Shown: positions 1 to 7,951, counted from the first letter of the stretch. The stretch is 45,223 bases of DNA from Verrucomicrobiota bacterium (GCA_023391285.1 JAEWBF010000084.1:1-45223); one strand, 5' to 3'. The notes: generated from the sequence alone by a model not told the origin. Translations and numbers: made by a program.

Positions 1-577
1 GGCCGGCGTGGAGGACGTCGACGGAGCCGACGAGGAGATTGGCGCTGTAGCCGCGGGAGACGCCGGCGATGGCGGCGGCGAGGCCGACGATCGGGTGGCG
101 GCCGAGGGCGTGATACAGAGCGGCGGCGAGCGGGATGAGGAGAACGTAGCCGACTTCGCTGCCGGCGTTGGACATGATGCCGGCGAAAACGACCATGGGT
201 GTGATCAGTTTCGCGGGCGACGCGAGCACGACGAGACGCAACCCGGCGCCAAGCAAGCCGGTGGATTCGGCGACGCCGATGCCGAGCAGGCACATGAGCG
301 ACATGCCGAGCGGCGGGTAGGCGATGAAGTTTCGCACCGCTTCGACGAGCATGCGCTGGATGCCGGAGACGGAGAGGAGATTGACGACTTCGACGGTTTG
401 TCCGGTGCCGGGATGCGCGACGGACAGGCCGAGGACGTGGAGCGCGAAGGAAAGTAGAACGACCGAAACGGAGAGCAGGAGGAAAAGCGTGGCGGGGTGC
501 GGGAGGGCGTTGCCGAGGCGTTCGACGCCGTTGAGGAACCGCTGGAAGGCGCGGCCGGGAGCGGGAGAGGCGGTCAT
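1..577 (-). CDS. AbgT-family transporter, C-terminal part cut by window edge
   Basis: About 192 N-terminal residues are visible, starting at an ATG at 577 and running off the left edge. The frame gives a short polar N-terminus, a membrane segment at about residues 28-50, and then the stretch MSNAGSEVGYVLLIPL followed by GRHPIVGLAAAIAGVS and GYSANLLVGSVD. This pattern is typical of the AbgT family (p-aminobenzoyl-glutamate and related transporters, inner membrane). The usual family motif GVSGGYSAN reads GVSRGYSAN here. The family has about 500 residues, so more than half is missing. Family members export sulfonamides or import p-aminobenzoyl-glutamate; which applies here cannot be told. The gene is transcribed away from the small gene at 700. 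Confidence 0.85.
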   Translation of the reverse strand, partial: MTASPAPGRAFQRFLNGVERLGNALPHPATLFLLLSVSVVLLSFALHVLGLSVAHPGTGQTVEVVNLLSVSGIQRMLVEAVRNFIAYPPLGMSLMCLLGIGVAESTGLLGAGLRLVVLASPAKLITPMVVFAGIMSNAGSEVGYVLLIPLAAALYHALGRHPIVGLAAAIAGVSRGYSANLLVGSVDVLHAG

Positions 578-699
578 CGCGAAAGACTAGGAATGGAGCG
601 CGAGAGGGGCGTCAAACCAAGCGAAGAGAAGAGCGATGCGGGTGCCGTGTAACTTTTCGCGAAGCGACGTGTTATCGAGACATCAACTTCTTCAAATCG

Positions 700-906
700 A
701 TGAAAACTCTTCCTCTTGTTGCCTTCGTTGCCGCGCTTGTCGCGTTTGTGTTCTCGCCGGTCAATTTCGAGTTCGCGATGTCGATGTTGCTCACGCTGGG
801 CGTGGCGAGCATCCTCACGGCGGATTATCGCCAGCGACGTCCGCTGGTGGCCCGAGCGAGCGTGAGTGCGCCGGCGAAACGATCTGCGCTTCCGCTGGCG
901 GTGTGA
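700..906 (+). CDS. Small hydrophobic membrane protein, unknown function
   Basis: 68 residues. The first 42 or so are almost entirely hydrophobic and could form one or two membrane segments; the tail is basic and proline/alanine-rich. No family recognised. The ATG at 700 is the first good start, with no clear ribosome binding site. A strong GU-rich hairpin plus T-run begins 25 bases after the stop codon, which supports a real transcript on this strand. It lies divergently from the AbgT gene. Confidence 0.55.
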   Translation: MKTLPLVAFVAALVAFVFSPVNFEFAMSMLLTLGVASILTADYRQRRPLVARASVSAPAKRSALPLAV

Positions 907-931
907 TTAGCCGCTGGTGAGCACTGGAAAG

Positions 932-966
932 GCGGTTCCTGCCGGTGAGGCGGGGGCCGCTTTTTT
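932..966 (+). terminator. Rho-independent terminator after the 68-residue gene
   Basis: A 12-pair stem (932-943 with 949-960, including several G-U pairs in RNA), a five-base loop, and a run of six T at 961-966. It lies 25 bases downstream of the small gene on the same strand. Confidence 0.65.
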
Positions 967-1040
967 CGCGACGCGATGGGAAGGAAGTTGGGGTGGAAGG
1001 CTCCTGTGGAGCGGCTCACCGGGGGGCGGTTCGCCCTATT

Positions 1041-1517
1041 TCAGGGAGCGAGGCTGGAGAAGCTGCGCAGGTCGATGGAGCCCTGGGACCGGGACTTCAT
1101 CTCGCTCTTCTCCTCGTAGATCGTCTGGTAGAGGACGTTGTCGAGGCGGTAGGAAGCGGTCTGGGTGTTGCGCACGGCGATGAGCTGGCGCAGGAGCGAG
1201 AGGTTTTCGATGTGCACGGTCACCTCGCGGGTGACGGAGTTGAGCGGCGGGATGCCGAAAGGTTCGTCGCTGACGGCGCGGCCGACGAAATCTCCATTGA
1301 GATAAAGTTTGTGCGAGGAGCCGGAGAAGCCGAGCGGCGCGATGTTTTCGCTGGTGAGGCGGAGCGTGAGGACGGCGGTGCTTTCGAGGACGGTGGCGCT
1401 GGTGGGACGGATGTCGACGAGCGTGACGATGATTTCGCTGGGGCGCGGCGTGCTGCAGCCGGCGAAGAAAAGAAAGGGGAGGACGAAGAGAGGCAGGCAG
1501 CGACGGAGGGTATTCAT
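1041..1517 (-). CDS. LEA2/WHy-like lipoprotein
   Basis: 158 residues from ATG 1517. The N-terminus is a lipoprotein signal: basic start, hydrophobic core, and lipobox FAGC with the modified cysteine at residue 21. The mature part has the pattern of LEA type 2 (WHy) domains: a 'V.L.DI.P..AT.LES' opening, then an alternating beta pattern including 'LTLRLTSEN' and 'KLYLNGDFVG'. Such lipoproteins are common in Gram-negative bacteria, and their role is poorly known (envelope or stress related). No obvious operon partner; the next gene upstream on the same strand is a small protein about 260 bases away. Confidence 0.7.
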   Translation of the reverse strand: MNTLRRCLPLFVLPFLFFAGCSTPRPSEIIVTLVDIRPTSATVLESTAVLTLRLTSENIAPLGFSGSSHKLYLNGDFVGRAVSDEPFGIPPLNSVTREVTVHIENLSLLRQLIAVRNTQTASYRLDNVLYQTIYEEKSEMKSRSQGSIDLRSFSSLAP

Positions 1518-1644
1518 GCGCGGGAAGAGCGAATGGCAATGCGCGCGGAAACTGCAAGGCTGGGGACGTTTCGAAGCGGGTCGCCGGAAGCTCCGACCGG
1601 TGGGGAAACGCTGGTTCGGCTACTTGGCCGTATCCATGAAATTG

Positions 1645-1757
1645 AACCGCGAAGGACGCGAAGAGGCGCGAAGGGGACGGGTGTTTTTATCAGCCGGTCG
1701 GGCCTCACTGGACCGACGGCATCACGCTCTCTTCTGAACTTCGCGTTTTGCGCGGTT
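1645..1757. repeat. Inverted pair of degenerate repeats
   Basis: Left arm 1645-1663 (AACCGCGAAGGACGCGAAG) and right arm 1739-1757 are near-complementary (about 16 of 19 positions). They lie in the 259-base gap between the LEA2-like gene and the 84-residue gene. Nothing else is recognised in this gap. Confidence 0.6.
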
Positions 1758-1776
1758 TCGACTGAGTCGTTTCGGG

Positions 1777-2031
1777 TTAGAATACCGAGAGGGCTTTGGC
1801 GCTTTCGAGGGCGAACCAAAGGGCGCCGCCGCCGGAGAGAAGGAGCAAGGCGCGGCGGAAAAGGGTGCGGCCGCGGACAAGGGCGTCGTGGCGGTCGAAA
1901 TCGCGCGGGGAGCGATTGCTCTCGGCGAGGAAGCTGGCGAAGCGGGTGTTGCGGTGGGGGCTGCGAGGATCGCGGGCGAGTCCGAAGCGGATCGCGGGAC
2001 GGCGGCAGAGATTGATCAGGAGGCGCAGCAC
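1777..2031 (-). CDS. Small basic protein with C-terminal membrane segment, unknown
   Basis: 84 residues from a GTG at 2031. The N-terminal 50 residues are rich in arginine and polar residues; residues about 58-76 (ALLLLSGGGALWFALESA) could form a single membrane anchor. No family recognised. It runs divergently from lysA, leaving 94 bases that must hold both promoters. A chance open frame in GC-rich DNA is possible, though the composition, with a clear hydrophobic C-terminus, looks protein-like. Confidence 0.45.
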   Translation of the reverse strand: MLRLLINLCRRPAIRFGLARDPRSPHRNTRFASFLAESNRSPRDFDRHDALVRGRTLFRRALLLLSGGGALWFALESAKALSVF

Positions 2032-2125
2032 AGGGGTGATTGTGTTAGTTGTCGGAAGATTGAGTTCGTTTCTTCAAGAGATTTTTAGCTACGGTCGTAT
2101 TTCACGTCTTTTTTCCCAGTCCTCC

Positions 2126-3430
2126 ATGCACCACTTCCGCTATTCCGGTTCAGATCTGCATTGCGAGTCGGTTGACCTCGCCGCTGTCGCCAAGCTCTAC
2201 GGCACTCCGACATATGTCTACAGCGCATCGACGATTTCGGATCATTTTTCGCGATTGAAGCAGAGTCTGAGCGGGCTGGACCTGCAGATCTGCTATGCGA
2301 TGAAGGCGAATTCGAACCTGGCGATCCTGCGGTTGTTTTCGAATCTCGGTGCGGGGTTCGATTTGGTGAGTGGCGGCGAGATCCGGCGCGTGATCGCGGC
2401 GGGCGGCGATGTGAAGACGAGTGTGTTCGCGGGCGTCGGGAAGACGGAGGAGGAGATCAAGCTGGCGTTGGAGAATGGAATTTTCGCGTTTCACGTGGAG
2501 AGCGAGCCGGAGCTGGCGCGGATCAATCACGTGGCGGGCACGCTGGGGGTGAAGGCGCCGATCGCGATCCGGGTGAATCCGGATGTCGATGCGCATACGC
2601 ATGCGAAGATCACGACGGGGAAGAGCGACAACAAGTTCGGCATTCCCTTGAAGGCGGCGGCGGCGGCGTATGAGGCGGCGGCGAAGCTGAAGAACATCCA
2701 CATCAAAGGGGTGCAGATGCACATCGGGTCGCAGCTGACCTCGGTCGGGCCGTTTGTGGAGGCGGTGAAAAAGCTGGTGCCCTTTGTGGCGGAGCTGAAG
2801 GCGACGTATGGGATTTCGTATTACTCGATCGGCGGCGGGATGGGCATCGTTTACAAGGATGCCTTGGCGAGCGGGCAGCATGCGTGGTGGGATGCGTTGC
2901 CGGCGGATCAGCGGCCGTTGACGCCGGAGACGTATGGCGAGGCGTTGACGCCGTTGCTGGCGCCATTGGGGTTGAAAATTCTGCTCGAGCATGGGCGCTT
3001 CATGGTGGGCAACGCGGGTGTGTTGCTGGCGCGCGTGGAGCATTTGAAGCGCGGAGCGAACAAGAACTTCCTGATCGTCGATGCGGCGATGAACGATCTG
3101 GTGCGTCCGGCGATGTATGACAGCTATCACGAGATTGTGCCGCTGCATCGCGATTCGTCGCGGCGGGCGCTGGTGGCGGACGTGGTTGGGCCGATTTGCG
3201 AGAGCGGGGATTGTTTCGCGAAGGACCGGCAGATTCAGGAAGTTGGAGAAGGAGAGCTGGTGGCGTTCATGAGCGCGGGGGCGTATGGTTATGCGATGGC
3301 GAATCGCTACAACGCGCGCGGGCTGGCGGCGGAGGTGTTGGTGCAAGGGAGCAGTTTCGAACTGATCCATGCGCGCGAGACCTTCGAGCAGATGATCGCA
3401 GGGGAGAAAGTGCCGGCGTTTTTGAAGTGA
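2126..3430 (+). CDS. lysA: Diaminopimelate decarboxylase
   Basis: 434 residues, normal family length. It decarboxylates meso-diaminopimelate to L-lysine, the last step of lysine synthesis, with pyridoxal phosphate. The fold-III (alanine racemase-like) barrel comes first, with the cofactor lysine in CYAMKANSN (K60), then HIGSQ, the phosphate-binding glycine loop IGGGMG, an EHGR motif, and the C-terminal beta domain with CESGD and a GAYG/NRYN segment. The open frame extends upstream to 1796, but homology and codon pattern begin at ATG 2126. No clear ribosome binding site. gpsA follows on the same strand after 135 bases that hold an inverted repeat. Confidence 0.96.
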   Translation: MHHFRYSGSDLHCESVDLAAVAKLYGTPTYVYSASTISDHFSRLKQSLSGLDLQICYAMKANSNLAILRLFSNLGAGFDLVSGGEIRRVIAAGGDVKTSVFAGVGKTEEEIKLALENGIFAFHVESEPELARINHVAGTLGVKAPIAIRVNPDVDAHTHAKITTGKSDNKFGIPLKAAAAAYEAAAKLKNIHIKGVQMHIGSQLTSVGPFVEAVKKLVPFVAELKATYGISYYSIGGGMGIVYKDALASGQHAWWDALPADQRPLTPETYGEALTPLLAPLGLKILLEHGRFMVGNAGVLLARVEHLKRGANKNFLIVDAAMNDLVRPAMYDSYHEIVPLHRDSSRRALVADVVGPICESGDCFAKDRQIQEVGEGELVAFMSAGAYGYAMANRYNARGLAAEVLVQGSSFELIHARETFEQMIAGEKVPAFLK

Positions 3431-3446
3431 GGAGGCGGCGAATTGG

Positions 3447-3504
3447 CCCGCGAAAGACGCGAAAGACGCACGGGCGCTTTCGGGTGTTTGGCGTGGTTCG
3501 CGGG
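3447..3504. repeat. Inverted pair of degenerate repeats between lysA and gpsA
   Basis: The left arm, starting CCCGCGAAAGACGCGAAAG, and the right arm, ending GCGTGGTTCGCGGG, are mutually complementary at most positions with almost no spacer, so a stem of about 25 bp could form. It lies 16 bases after the lysA stop codon. There is no T-run, so a simple terminator is unlikely. Confidence 0.6.
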
Positions 3505-3565
3505 ACGATGTTTGGAGCAAGAAAATCCGTGCTCCTCTTCCCCAATCGTGGTTAGTGGTGGAGCC

Positions 3566-4561
3566 ATGAGGTTTGTTGTTGTTGGAGCTGGGGCTTGGGG
3601 GACCGCGTTTGCGGTGCATCTGGCGCGGCTCGGGCAGGAAGTGACTCTCGCGCCGCGGCGGGCGGAGCAGATGGTGAAGCTCGGCGTGATGCGGGAGAAT
3701 GAGGATTACTTGCCGGGAGTTTCGTTGCCGGACGGTTTGCGCGTGGAGGCGGATTTGGAGAAGGCGCTGGCGGGGGTGGAGGTGGTGTTGCTGGCGTGTC
3801 CGTCGCAGGCGTTAAGGGAAACCTGTGTGCGGGTGTGCGATGCGTTGAAGGGGCAAAGCGTGAAACTCGTGGCGAGTCTGGCGAAAGGGCTGGAACTTGG
3901 GACGCATCTGCGTCCGTCGGAAGTGATCGGAGATGTATTCAAAAAACCGATCGCGGGTTCGTTGACGGGGCCGACGAATGCGGCGGAGGTGGCGCGGGGA
4001 TTGCCGGCGGCGATGGTGCTCGGCGTAACCGACGTGGGCGCGACGGCGCAGGAGGTGCAGGCGGCGTTGAGCGGGCCGACGTTGCGGGTTTATACGAGTG
4101 ACGATCTGGCGGGCGTGGAGATCGGTGGGTGTTTGAAGAATGTCTATGCGATCGCGGCGGGTTGCTCGGATGGATTGAAGCTCGGCGATAACACGCGGGC
4201 GGCGCTGCTGACGCGGGCGCTGGCGGAAATGGTGCGCGTGGGCGTGCGGCTCGGGGCGCGGGCGGAGACGTTTTATGGATTGAGCGGATTCGGGGATTTG
4301 GTGGCGACGTGTCACGGCTCGTGGAGTCGCAACCGGGACTTCGGCGAACAGATCGGCCGCGGGGAGGCGGTGGCGGAGTTGTTGAAGGGGCGCAAAAGTG
4401 TCGTGGAAGGCTACAAGACCACGAAGTCGTTTCACGAGCTGTGCGCGCAGCAAGGGATCGACGCTCCGATTTTGGCGCAGACGCATGCGATCTTATTCGA
4501 GGGCAAGCAGCCGGCGGAAGCGCTGCGGGCGCTGATGACGCGGGGGTTGAAGAGCGAGTGA
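3566..4561 (+). CDS. gpsA: NAD(P)-dependent glycerol-3-phosphate dehydrogenase
   Basis: 331 residues from ATG 3566. It reduces dihydroxyacetone phosphate to sn-glycerol-3-phosphate for phospholipid synthesis, in the cytoplasm. Visible: the Rossmann motif GAGAWGTAFAVHLA at residues 7-20, the substrate loop GPTNAAEVARGLP, the catalytic lysine region GGCLKNVYAIAAG, and the C-terminal domain with GLSGFGDLVATC, SRNRDFG and VEGYKTTK. All parts are in family order and the length is normal. GGAG lies just upstream of the ATG, one of the few plausible ribosome binding sites here. The frame is open back to 3443 but has no homology before 3566. It converges with the symporter gene. Confidence 0.96.
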   Translation: MRFVVVGAGAWGTAFAVHLARLGQEVTLAPRRAEQMVKLGVMRENEDYLPGVSLPDGLRVEADLEKALAGVEVVLLACPSQALRETCVRVCDALKGQSVKLVASLAKGLELGTHLRPSEVIGDVFKKPIAGSLTGPTNAAEVARGLPAAMVLGVTDVGATAQEVQAALSGPTLRVYTSDDLAGVEIGGCLKNVYAIAAGCSDGLKLGDNTRAALLTRALAEMVRVGVRLGARAETFYGLSGFGDLVATCHGSWSRNRDFGEQIGRGEAVAELLKGRKSVVEGYKTTKSFHELCAQQGIDAPILAQTHAILFEGKQPAEALRALMTRGLKSE

Positions 4562-4584
4562 CCACCGCCGCGGAGCGGCGGTGG
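4562..4584. repeat. Perfect hairpin directly after gpsA
   Basis: CCACCGCCGC, loop GGA, GCGGCGGTGG: a perfect 10-bp stem that begins right at the gpsA stop codon and is followed by AAGATCC. A hairpin at 21302-21326 has the same AAGATCC tail. No T-run. Confidence 0.7.
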
Positions 4585-4709
4585 AAGATCCAAGATCCAA
4601 GCACCAAGCTCCAGAGAACTTCCAAACTTCAAAGACCGAGTCCCACTCAAGCGGCTGGGGCTTGAGATTTGGGGGTTCTCTGGAGCTTGGATCTTGGAGC
4701 TTGGAGCTT
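4585..4709. repeat. Long inverted pair of AAGATCC/AAGCTCC repeats between convergent genes
   Basis: Left arm 4585-4619 is a string of degenerate AAGATCC / AAGCTCC units ending CCAGAGAAC. Right arm 4675-4709 is its near-complete reverse complement. A stem of about 35 bp could form with a 55-base spacer. It fills the gap between gpsA and the oppositely oriented symporter and may act as a two-way transcription barrier (inference). Confidence 0.75.
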
Positions 4710-4712
4710 TCC

Positions 4713-6593
4713 TCAATGTCCGCCGACGGCGGATTGCTCCTGGATGTATTCCTGCTTGAGGCCGAGTTTTTCGGGGGCGTGCAGGACCAGCATCTTCATG
4801 CGGACATCGGAGGGGACTTGTTCGGCGGTGAGTTTCGAGACGACGATCATGAGGACGATCGCGAGCGGAACGGCCCAGATGGCGGGTTGTTCGGCGAGGA
4901 TGCGGAGGAGCGGGTGGTGCGCCCAGAATTCGTTGAGCGGCGCGAACGCGGCGAAGACTTTGCCCATGGGGCCCTTGTCGAGGGCGAGGGTGGAGAAGTT
5001 CGTGAGCGCGGCGGCGGCGAGAGCGAGGAGGCCGCCGGTGAGCATGCCGGTGGCGGCGCCTTTCATGGTCATGCCGCGCCACCAGACGCTCATGAAGAGC
5101 AGCGGGAAATAGCTGGCAGCGGCGATGGCGAAGGCCTGGCCGACCATGAAGTTGATTTCCAGATACTCGACGAAGCAGCCGAGCGTGATCGCGACGGCGC
5201 CGATGAGGACGGCGGCGACTTTGAAGGCGATGAGTTTTTCGCCTTGGCGGGCATTGGGGCGGAGCATGCGGCCGTAGACGTCGTGCGCGAGAGCGCCGGT
5301 CATGGAAACGAGCAGGCCGGAGAATGTGCTCATGAACGCGGCGAAGGCGCCGGCGCAGGTGATGCCGCTGAGGATCGAGCCGAGGACGCCGTATTTGGCG
5401 CCGAGGATGGTGGGGAGTTCGAGGACGACTTTGTCGGTGCCTTTGGCGCCGACGCCGGCGTAGAGCTCGGGCATGAAGTTGCGTCCGATGACACCGAAGA
5501 CGGGCGGGAAAACGTAGAAGATGCCGATGAGGATCATGACCCACATCGTGGTGCGCTTGGCGGCGGCGCCGTCGGGATTGGTGTAGAAGCGGACGAGGAT
5601 GTGCGGGAGTCCGGCGGTGCCGCAGACCAGCGCGATGATCAGCGAATACGTGTAGAGGAGGGAGTAGGGTTTTTGGTGCTCGGCGATGTAGGCGGCGCGT
5701 TCCTCGGCCGGGAGGATGGCGGCGGCGGCGTTGACGGCTTTGGTCGTGAGCGGGCCGAAGGGGGCGATCCAGGTTTCGTCGCGCGGGGCTTTGTCGGGAA
5801 GGGGTTGGCGGGTGGTGCCGGTGTCGGACGTCTCGACCGTGGCCGGAGCGACGATCGCGGCCGGTTGTTCGCCGGGGGCGGTGTTGAGCGAGAGTTGGTG
5901 GTTGTAGAAACCGTAAACGGAGAGGAGGACGAAGATGGGGACGCTGATCGCGAACATCTTCATCCAATATTGGAAGGCTTGGACGAGCGTGATGCCCTTC
6001 ATGCCGCCGATCGCGACGTTGAAGGTGATGACGGCGCCGACGAGAACGACGCCGGCCCAGTAGGGCATGCCGGGGAAAATGTAGGCGAGGGTGACGCCGG
6101 CGCCCTTCATTTGCGGCATCGTGTAGAAGAAGCCGATGAAGAGAACGAAGCAGACGGCGATTTTGCGGAAGAGAGGCGAGTCGTAGCGGCCCTCGGCGAA
6201 GTCAGGAATGGTGTAGGCGCCGAAGCGGCGGAGCGGGCCGGCGATGAAAAGCAGGAGGAAAAGGTATCCACAAGCGTAGCACACGGGATACCAGAGGGCG
6301 TCGTAGCCTTGGGACATGACCATGCCGGCAACACCCATGAAAGAAGCGGCGGAAAGGTATTCGCCGGAGATGGCGGAGGCGTTCCAGCCGACGGAGACGG
6401 AGCGGCCGGCGACGAAGAAGTCAGAGGCGGTCTTGGCTTTTTTCGCGGACCAAAAGCCCATCCCGATCGTGACGACGACCGTGATGAACGAGAAGGCGAA
6501 GATCCACGGGTCGACGTTGTCGAGGAAGGCGAGGGGAAGTTGAGAGTTGAGGGATGAGAGTTGAGAGCTGAGGGCGAGGGGAAGGGAAAGCAT
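4713..6593 (-). CDS. Cation/acetate-type sodium:solute symporter
   Basis: 626 residues, about 13 membrane segments. The SSS family signature is clear: DFFVAGRSVSVGWNASAISG, then GAYTIPDF, VAIGGMKGITLVQAFQYWMK and TCAGAFAAFMSTFSGLLVS. This set best matches ActP-like acetate symporters. A periplasmic loop of about 70 residues (about 235-305, TAPGEQ... to AEHQKPYS) is rich in alanine, proline and threonine. The gene starts 18 bases after a DUF485 gene, the usual ActP partner (YjcH type), so the pair is probably one operon. The first 23 residues (MLSLPLALSSQLSSLNSQLP) are encoded by a degenerate heptamer repeat seen elsewhere in intergenic DNA. Substrate is inferred; other short carboxylates are possible. 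Confidence 0.85.
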   Translation of the reverse strand: MLSLPLALSSQLSSLNSQLPLAFLDNVDPWIFAFSFITVVVTIGMGFWSAKKAKTASDFFVAGRSVSVGWNASAISGEYLSAASFMGVAGMVMSQGYDALWYPVCYACGYLFLLLFIAGPLRRFGAYTIPDFAEGRYDSPLFRKIAVCFVLFIGFFYTMPQMKGAGVTLAYIFPGMPYWAGVVLVGAVITFNVAIGGMKGITLVQAFQYWMKMFAISVPIFVLLSVYGFYNHQLSLNTAPGEQPAAIVAPATVETSDTGTTRQPLPDKAPRDETWIAPFGPLTTKAVNAAAAILPAEERAAYIAEHQKPYSLLYTYSLIIALVCGTAGLPHILVRFYTNPDGAAAKRTTMWVMILIGIFYVFPPVFGVIGRNFMPELYAGVGAKGTDKVVLELPTILGAKYGVLGSILSGITCAGAFAAFMSTFSGLLVSMTGALAHDVYGRMLRPNARQGEKLIAFKVAAVLIGAVAITLGCFVEYLEINFMVGQAFAIAAASYFPLLFMSVWWRGMTMKGAATGMLTGGLLALAAAALTNFSTLALDKGPMGKVFAAFAPLNEFWAHHPLLRILAEQPAIWAVPLAIVLMIVVSKLTAEQVPSDVRMKMLVLHAPEKLGLKQEYIQEQSAVGGH

Positions 6594-6611
6594 GGGGGCG
6601 TCTGGAAGAGG

Positions 6612-6914
6612 TTAGCGTTGGATGGATTTCACTTCGTCTTCTTCGAGCGCGATGGAGCGCTTGATGAAGATGTAGGAGATGATCCAGACGAGGGGGAAGA
6701 AGAGGACGCCCAGGATGAGCCAGGAGAGCGTGAAGCCGGCGACGCGGGTCGCCATGAGGTCGGGCGCGAAATAGTTCAGGAGGGGTAGGCCGAGGAGGGC
6801 GACGAGGAAGGCGGCGGCGCAGGCGATGGAGAGGCGGAGTTGCCGGCGCATGAGCGAATGCAAAAACGATTCACTGTGCACCACGTCGTTGGACGGAGGG
6901 GGGGTGTGCGACAT
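6612..6914 (-). CDS. DUF485 membrane protein (YjcH-like)
   Basis: 100 residues with two membrane segments (about 31-50 and 60-84) separated by a short loop, a polar N-terminus and a charged C-terminus (LEEDEVKSIQR). Size, topology and position directly upstream of an ActP-like symporter fit the DUF485/YjcH family, found with acetate permeases. It probably assists or modulates the symporter in the inner membrane; its exact role is not known. ATG at 6914; the gene is the first of a two-gene operon. Confidence 0.85.
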   Translation of the reverse strand: MSHTPPPSNDVVHSESFLHSLMRRQLRLSIACAAAFLVALLGLPLLNYFAPDLMATRVAGFTLSWLILGVLFFPLVWIISYIFIKRSIALEEDEVKSIQR

Positions 6915-7027
6915 GCGGCGGTGAAGATGCGCCGAGGTCGTTGATGCGCAAGGGCGGAGTGCGGTGGCGGGGGAAGGGGAGTTGTTCGCGCTTTAGAATG
7001 ATGAAGGAGAGAGGCGAACAGAGTTCA

Positions 7028-7090
7028 CCACAGAGGCGCAAAGGCACGGAGAAGACCGGGGGGGGGCTCCGCGCTTCCGTGTCTTTGTGG
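7028..7090. repeat. Inverted pair of CACAGAG-type repeats downstream of the anti-sigma gene
   Basis: Left arm 7028-7051 (starts CCACAGAGGCGCAAAGGCAC) and right arm 7067-7090 are 24-base near-complements, with a G-rich spacer. It lies 6 bases beyond the stop codon of the anti-sigma gene. The remaining gap 6915-7027 shows nothing recognisable. Confidence 0.7.
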
Positions 7091-7096
7091 TTTTTA

Positions 7097-7951
7097 TTAA
7101 ATCGGATTCTGGCCGAGGATGGGGGTGCCGCGGGGACGGGCGGGGGAGGTGGCGGTCTTGTCTTCGGCGGTGATGAGGAAGTGGATGGGGCCGGAGGCGG
7201 GAGCGATCGATGGGTCGAGGGAGAAGAAATAGAGCCCGCGGGAGGTGGCGGAAGGGAGGCTGCCGGCGTCGAGGGCGCGGCCGGTTTCCGTGTCGACGAG
7301 CCAGAGGTGGTAGCGCTTGTCGGCGGGCTGTTGTGGAAGTTGTTGGACGGCGATGAAGCCCTGGCGGGTGGCGGGGTCGAAGAGCGCGTAGGCGGGGAGG
7401 TTGCGAGCTGCGTCGGACGCGGGCGGAAGCTGGTTGGGTTCGGTCCAAAATTGTTCGGCGAGCGAGGCGAGTTGGATGAAGCGGGCGTCGGTGTCGCGGG
7501 CGGGGGTTTGTAGTGGAATTTCGGTGACGGTGTTGTGTTGCGGATCAAGGCCGACCACGAGGATGACGGGTTGCGGAGCGCGTTGGTGGTCGAGGTAGAA
7601 GAACGTGGCGGCGCCGAGGATGATGGCGGCGGCGGCGGGGAGGATCCAGCGGGTGAAGGCGGGCCAGAAAGGGAGGATGTTGGTGGGGGTTGAAGGCGGA
7701 GCGGACGGCGGGGTCGGGAGACCCTGTCCTACATTGGCGTGGAGTTGAGATTCGATGCGGGAGAGGAGAGCGGCGGGAGGGGTGTGTTGCGGCAGGGCGC
7801 GGATGTGTTGTTCGAGGGTGAGTTCGAGGGAGCGGACCAGGGAGCGGAGCTCAGGCTCGCGCTCGAGGCGGGCTTCGAAGTTGGCGCGTTCCGCGGGCTC
7901 GAGCTGGTCGAGGACGTAGAGGGCGGCGAGTTCTTCGACGGGCGGAGTCAT
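7097..7951 (-). CDS. RskA-like anti-sigma factor
   Basis: 284 residues from ATG 7951. Order: a cytoplasmic N-terminal anti-sigma domain (about 1-70, EELAALYVLDQLEPAERANF, without a zinc-binding HxxxCxxC), a proline-rich linker, one membrane segment (about 111-130, WILPAAAAIILGAATFFYL), and a periplasmic RskA domain containing YHLWLVDTETG, LDAGSLP and GTPILGQ. It should hold the adjacent ECF sigma factor at the inner membrane. Its start overlaps the sigma stop by four bases (ATGA), so translation is probably coupled. The linker contains an in-frame copy of a palindromic repeat (7707-7733) encoding VGQGLPTPP. Confidence 0.9.
   Translation of the reverse strand: MTPPVEELAALYVLDQLEPAERANFEARLEREPELRSLVRSLELTLEQHIRALPQHTPPAALLSRIESQLHANVGQGLPTPPSAPPSTPTNILPFWPAFTRWILPAAAAIILGAATFFYLDHQRAPQPVILVVGLDPQHNTVTEIPLQTPARDTDARFIQLASLAEQFWTEPNQLPPASDAARNLPAYALFDPATRQGFIAVQQLPQQPADKRYHLWLVDTETGRALDAGSLPSATSRGLYFFSLDPSIAPASGPIHFLITAEDKTATSPARPRGTPILGQNPI
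7707..7733. repeat. CTAC-tailed hairpin element, copy A, inside the anti-sigma gene
   Basis: GGCGGGGTC, loop GGGA, GACCCTGTC (9 pairs counting two G-U), tail CTACA. The 39004-39030 copy has the same left stem and loop. It is translated on the minus strand as part of the proline-rich linker without breaking the frame. Confidence 0.75.
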
